Shown one piece after another: positions 61,608-64,000 of a stretch of DNA of 64,000 nucleotides; within the stretch, counting starts at the first letter, position 1; every line of letters starts with the position of its first letter. The notes beneath the pieces were generated by a model. The model did no database searches and had not been told where the DNA came from. It worked only from the letters and a program-made list of their open reading frames with translations. A program made the translations under genes and the position numbers. The DNA is from Ruegeria atlantica (lineage in GTDB: Bacteria; Pseudomonadota; Alphaproteobacteria; Rhodobacterales; Rhodobacteraceae). The stretch covers positions 124,001 through 188,000 of the forward strand of contig NZ_WQFE01000003.1 of the NCBI RefSeq assembly GCF_013033965.1, given 5' to 3'.

Positions 61608-62810
61608 ATGCGCGCGGCTCAGACGCCTCCATCTTTGGTCACTTTGATCTTCGCCACGGCGTTGTCGGTGCTGTCGTTGAACATGTTCCTGCCGTCGCTT
61701 GCGCGGATGGCCGAGGGATTTCAGGTCGATTACGGCCTGATTAATCTGTCCGTCGCCGGGTATCTGGCGGTGTCCGCCGTTTTGCAGCTGATCGTAGGGC
61801 CATTGTCGGACAGGTTTGGTCGCAGGCCGATCTTATTGATTTGTATGAGCATTTTCGCTGTTGCCTCGGTCGGTTGCGTACTGGCCGAGTCGATCGGGAC
61901 GTTCCTTGGCTTCCGTTTGCTGCAAGCAGCGGTGGTGGCTGGACCCGTGCTGTCCAGTGCCTCGATCCGAGATATCTATGCCCCGAACGAGGCCGCCAGC
62001 AAATTGGGTTACGTCGCAATGGCAATGGCATTGGCGCCAATGCTTGGCCCGATGCTGGGTGGTGCTCTGGATATGCTGTTTGGCTGGCGCGCCGGGTTCG
62101 TTCTGTACTCGGTGCTGGGGGCGGGAATGCTGGCACTGTTATGGGCAGATTTGGGTGAAACGAATACGAACCGGTCCGCTACATTCTCGGCCCAGTTGAA
62201 AGAGTATCCACACCTGTTTCGCGCGCGTCGGTTCTGGGGCTACGCGCTGTGTGCCGCGTTCTCGATCGGTGGTTTTTTCAGCTTCATAACAGGTGCGCCT
62301 CTGGTTGCCGCGGTCTGGTTCGACCTGAGCCCAGCCATGCTGGGGCTGGGGATCGGAATTATCACCGGCGGTTTCATGGTGGGCAACTTCATCACCGGGC
62401 GCATCGCGGCCAGAACACAATTGACGACCATGATCCTGATCGGCCGGATCATTGCGTCAGCCGGGCCATTCTTCGGTTTGCTGCTTTTCCTGACGGAAAT
62501 GGGGTCAGTCTGGGTGTTCTTTGGTTCGGCTATTTTCGTGGGTTTCGGGAACGGCCTGACCAACGCCAACGCGTCGGCAGGGGTAATGTCGGTGTGCCCC
62601 AAGCTGGCGGGCAGCGCGGCAGGTTTGTCCGGGGCTATGATCGTGGCCTTGGGAGCGATCATCACTTCGATGACGGGCGCATTTGTCAGCCCCGAAAACG
62701 GGCCGTATCTGGTGCTTGGAATGATGTTTGCCAGCAGCTTTATCGGTCTGCTCGCCGTACTTTACGTCCGCAGGGTCGATGCGTCGGAACCGCTGCCTGA
62801 CACAATCTGA
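61608..62810 (+). CDS. MFS drug-resistance transporter (Bcr/CflA type)
   Basis: This 400-residue inner-membrane protein has 12 helices with the MFS motif in loop 2-3 (QLIVGPLSDRFGRRPILLI) and AAVVAGPVLSSASIRDIY, the Bcr/CflA motif C region. It would export toxic compounds by proton antiport. It is a single gene on the forward strand between the ABC-F gene and ndk. Confidence 0.9.
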   Translation: MRAAQTPPSLVTLIFATALSVLSLNMFLPSLARMAEGFQVDYGLINLSVAGYLAVSAVLQLIVGPLSDRFGRRPILLICMSIFAVASVGCVLAESIGTFLGFRLLQAAVVAGPVLSSASIRDIYAPNEAASKLGYVAMAMALAPMLGPMLGGALDMLFGWRAGFVLYSVLGAGMLALLWADLGETNTNRSATFSAQLKEYPHLFRARRFWGYALCAAFSIGGFFSFITGAPLVAAVWFDLSPAMLGLGIGIITGGFMVGNFITGRIAARTQLTTMILIGRIIASAGPFFGLLLFLTEMGSVWVFFGSAIFVGFGNGLTNANASAGVMSVCPKLAGSAAGLSGAMIVALGAIITSMTGAFVSPENGPYLVLGMMFASSFIGLLAVLYVRRVDASEPLPDTI

Positions 62811-62924
62811 CCGCCAAAACCCACAGGCGCAATCATTCCACTTTTCATGAGGCACATACCATGTTAGGCGGCGCGCGATGGATTTCGGCGCGGACCCCGC
62901 GCCATATAGTAAGGAGAGGCCGAC

Positions 62925-63347
62925 ATGGCACTGGAACGCACATTCTCGATCATCAAACCCGATGCAACCCGCCGCAACCTGACTGGCAAAATCAACGCCA
63001 AGTTCGAAGAAGCGGGCCTGCGCATCGTTGCGCAAAAGCGCATCCACATGACTAAAGCTCAGGCTGGCAAATTCTATGACGTGCACGCCGAGCGTCCGTT
63101 CTATGACGAACTGTGCGAATTCATGTCGTCGGCACCGGTCGTTGTTCAGGTTCTGGAAGGCGAAGGCGCCATTGCAAAGAACCGCGAAGTCATGGGCGCA
63201 ACCAACCCTGCAGACGCAGCACCCGGCACCATCCGCGCCGAGTTTGCTGAGTCGGTTGGCGAAAACTCGGTCCACGGTTCTGACGCTCCGGAAACTGCTG
63301 CGGTCGAAATCGCATACTTCTTCTCGGGCATCGAACTGGTCGGCTAA
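62925..63347 (+). CDS. ndk: Nucleoside-diphosphate kinase
   Basis: This 140-residue enzyme transfers the gamma phosphate among nucleotides. [13 protein letters not shown] opens it; [18 protein letters not shown] and [20 protein letters not shown] carry the conserved Gly-rich and catalytic histidine (H in VHGSD). A good ribosome-binding site (GGAGAGG) precedes the ATG. A terminator follows. Confidence 0.97.
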   Translation: MALERTFSIIKPDATRRNLTGKINAKFEEAGLRIVAQKRIHMTKAQAGKFYDVHAERPFYDELCEFMSSAPVVVQVLEGEGAIAKNREVMGATNPADAAPGTIRAEFAESVGENSVHGSDAPETAAVEIAYFFSGIELVG

Positions 63348-63369
63348 ACCGCCGTCAAACAAAGTTCAG

Positions 63370-63399
63370 GGCCGCATCCCAACCGGGTGCGGCCTTTTT
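63370..63399 (+). terminator. Terminator after ndk
   Basis: A 10-bp stem (GGCCGCATCC with GGGTGCGGCC, one G-T pair) is followed by TTTTT, 22 bases after the ndk stop. Confidence 0.85.
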
Positions 63400-63403
63400 C
63401 GTT

Positions 63404-63751
63404 TCAAATCTGTTTGAGATCTTTCGGCGCAATCCGAACACCGATTGCGTCCAGGTCAGAAATCATCTGGGTTTCCGGCGCAGCGCTAACGCTGGATTTT
63501 ATTGCGTCGAACTTTTCGCGCAGGGCCTTCTTTTCTTCGCCCTTGCAGTCGTTCCAGGGGCGCCCCTGCAAACCCATCACCAATACATAGTATCCGATGA
63601 AATGCGGCCGGGTGCCCGCTTGCAATAGCCGTGCATAGGCCTCATCCGCCCCCAAATCGCGCAATTCCTGCGCGGAATGAATGCCCGCACGGGCGCAGGA
63701 TTGCTCAAAGGCCGGGCCGAGATTTCGGATTGATGAAACAGGTTCAGTCAT
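63404..63751 (-). CDS. TfoX C-terminal domain protein
   Basis: This 115-residue cytoplasmic protein opens SSIRNLGPAFEQSCARAGI and continues with RDLGADEAYARLL, a TfoX C-terminal (helix-hairpin-helix-like) domain. The rest is charged and has no further recognised motif. Unlike full-length TfoX/Sxy it lacks the N-terminal competence domain, so a role in competence is not implied. Confidence 0.85.
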   Translation of the reverse strand: MTEPVSSIRNLGPAFEQSCARAGIHSAQELRDLGADEAYARLLQAGTRPHFIGYYVLVMGLQGRPWNDCKGEEKKALREKFDAIKSSVSAAPETQMISDLDAIGVRIAPKDLKQI

Positions 63752-63912
63752 ACCCCCGTCTTATCCAAATGCCCAACCAGAGTCATTCGGTGTTCGAGCG
63801 ATATCTGATGCTCGGGTCATTGCTTCTGATCAGCAGAGTTAGTCGTTGATCGGTTTGGAAGAATATGAATTCATGATGAGGTATTGAATACTCCGCGAAA
63901 GGGACGTTCTTA

Positions 63913-64000
63913 ATGGTTCGGGTCAAAAGCAATTTTGTTATCCCGGGTGTTTTCGATGAAGCGGGTTTTGCGAAAGTCCTAAAGAAAAGGATTCCACGGT
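63913..64000 (+). CDS. Unidentified gene, 5' end only
   Basis: An open frame from ATG 63913 runs off the right edge after 29 residues (MVRVKSNFVIPGVFDEAGFA at its start). AGGGAC lies about 8 bases upstream. The sequence is too short to identify a family. The 161 bases before it (63752-63912) contain nothing I recognise. Confidence 0.5.
   Translation, partial: MVRVKSNFVIPGVFDEAGFAKVLKKRIPR

Noticed and set aside
1..64000. tRNA, rRNA, CRISPR, IS or prophage genes
   Set aside because: I looked for these patterns (cloverleaf arms, repeats with spacers, transposase motifs, terminal inverted repeats) and saw none; a covariance-model scan would be needed to exclude small RNAs.

Overview
The window looks like chromosome of a marine alphaproteobacterium of the Rhodobacterales (Roseobacter group). 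The basis is moderately high GC, dense short-spaced operons, an alphaproteobacterial LexA box (GTTC-N7-GTTC), DUF3305/DUF3306/DUF6505 formate dehydrogenase (FDH) accessory genes, TRAP transporters and close matches in gene style to that group. The species cannot be fixed from sequence reading alone. I see no rRNA, tRNA, CRISPR array, insertion sequence or prophage.

Layout. 1-3.0 kb: end of an ABC importer operon (ATPase tail, two permeases, NMT1/THI5-type binding protein). 3.1-19.8 kb: a large tungsten/formate block. It holds tungstate importer tupBCA, a one-component regulator with a binding-protein-like sensor domain, and a periplasmic Cys-type FDH (alpha, beta, gamma). With these lie a WD40-cytochrome c fusion, two tiny proteins (41 and 62 aa), a TorD-like chaperone, DUF3306 and DUF3305, a 650-aa multi-cluster iron-sulfur protein, a cytochrome c carrying an internally deleted TupA-like domain, an Mrp ATPase, a biotin/lipoate-ligase-like protein and DUF6505. 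19.8-29.2 kb: a reverse-strand acetate block (acs, adk, DUF4212, Na+/solute symporter, DUF294/CBS protein, membrane protein, DEDDh exonuclease) followed by a flavin reductase. 29.2-32.8 kb: TRAP transporter. 32.8-36.2 kb: arginase, CtlX-like hydrolase and ornithine cyclodeaminase, divergent from an Lrp/AsnC regulator. 36.3-38.9 kb: mprF. 38.9-42.8 kb: outer-membrane factor, HlyD adaptor, DUF3302, DsbB-like, DUF5993. 42.9-45.5 kb: glpR and glpD, divergent. 45.5-49.8 kb: RND efflux pump. 50.1-51.8 kb: metG. 52.1-54.5 kb: YqiJ-like OB-fold protein plus flotillin. 54.5-64 kb: MFS transporters, YceI, a LexA-boxed imuA-like gene without imuB, an aspartic protease, MarC, an ABC-F protein, a Bcr/CflA-type MFS, ndk, a TfoX C-terminal domain protein and an unfinished gene at the right edge.

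How it fits together. Tungstate taken up by TupABC would be built into the pterin cofactor of the Tat-exported FDH. Electrons from formate would pass through FdhB to the cytochrome b subunit, and possibly to one or both associated c-type cytochromes. The small proteins, TorD-like chaperone, DUF3305/3306, iron-sulfur protein, Mrp and ligase-like protein are probably maturation or electron-transfer accessories; this is inferred from clustering. The most unusual object is the cytochrome at 16752-17480, whose N-terminal half is a cut-down relative of the tungstate-binding protein encoded 12 kb away.
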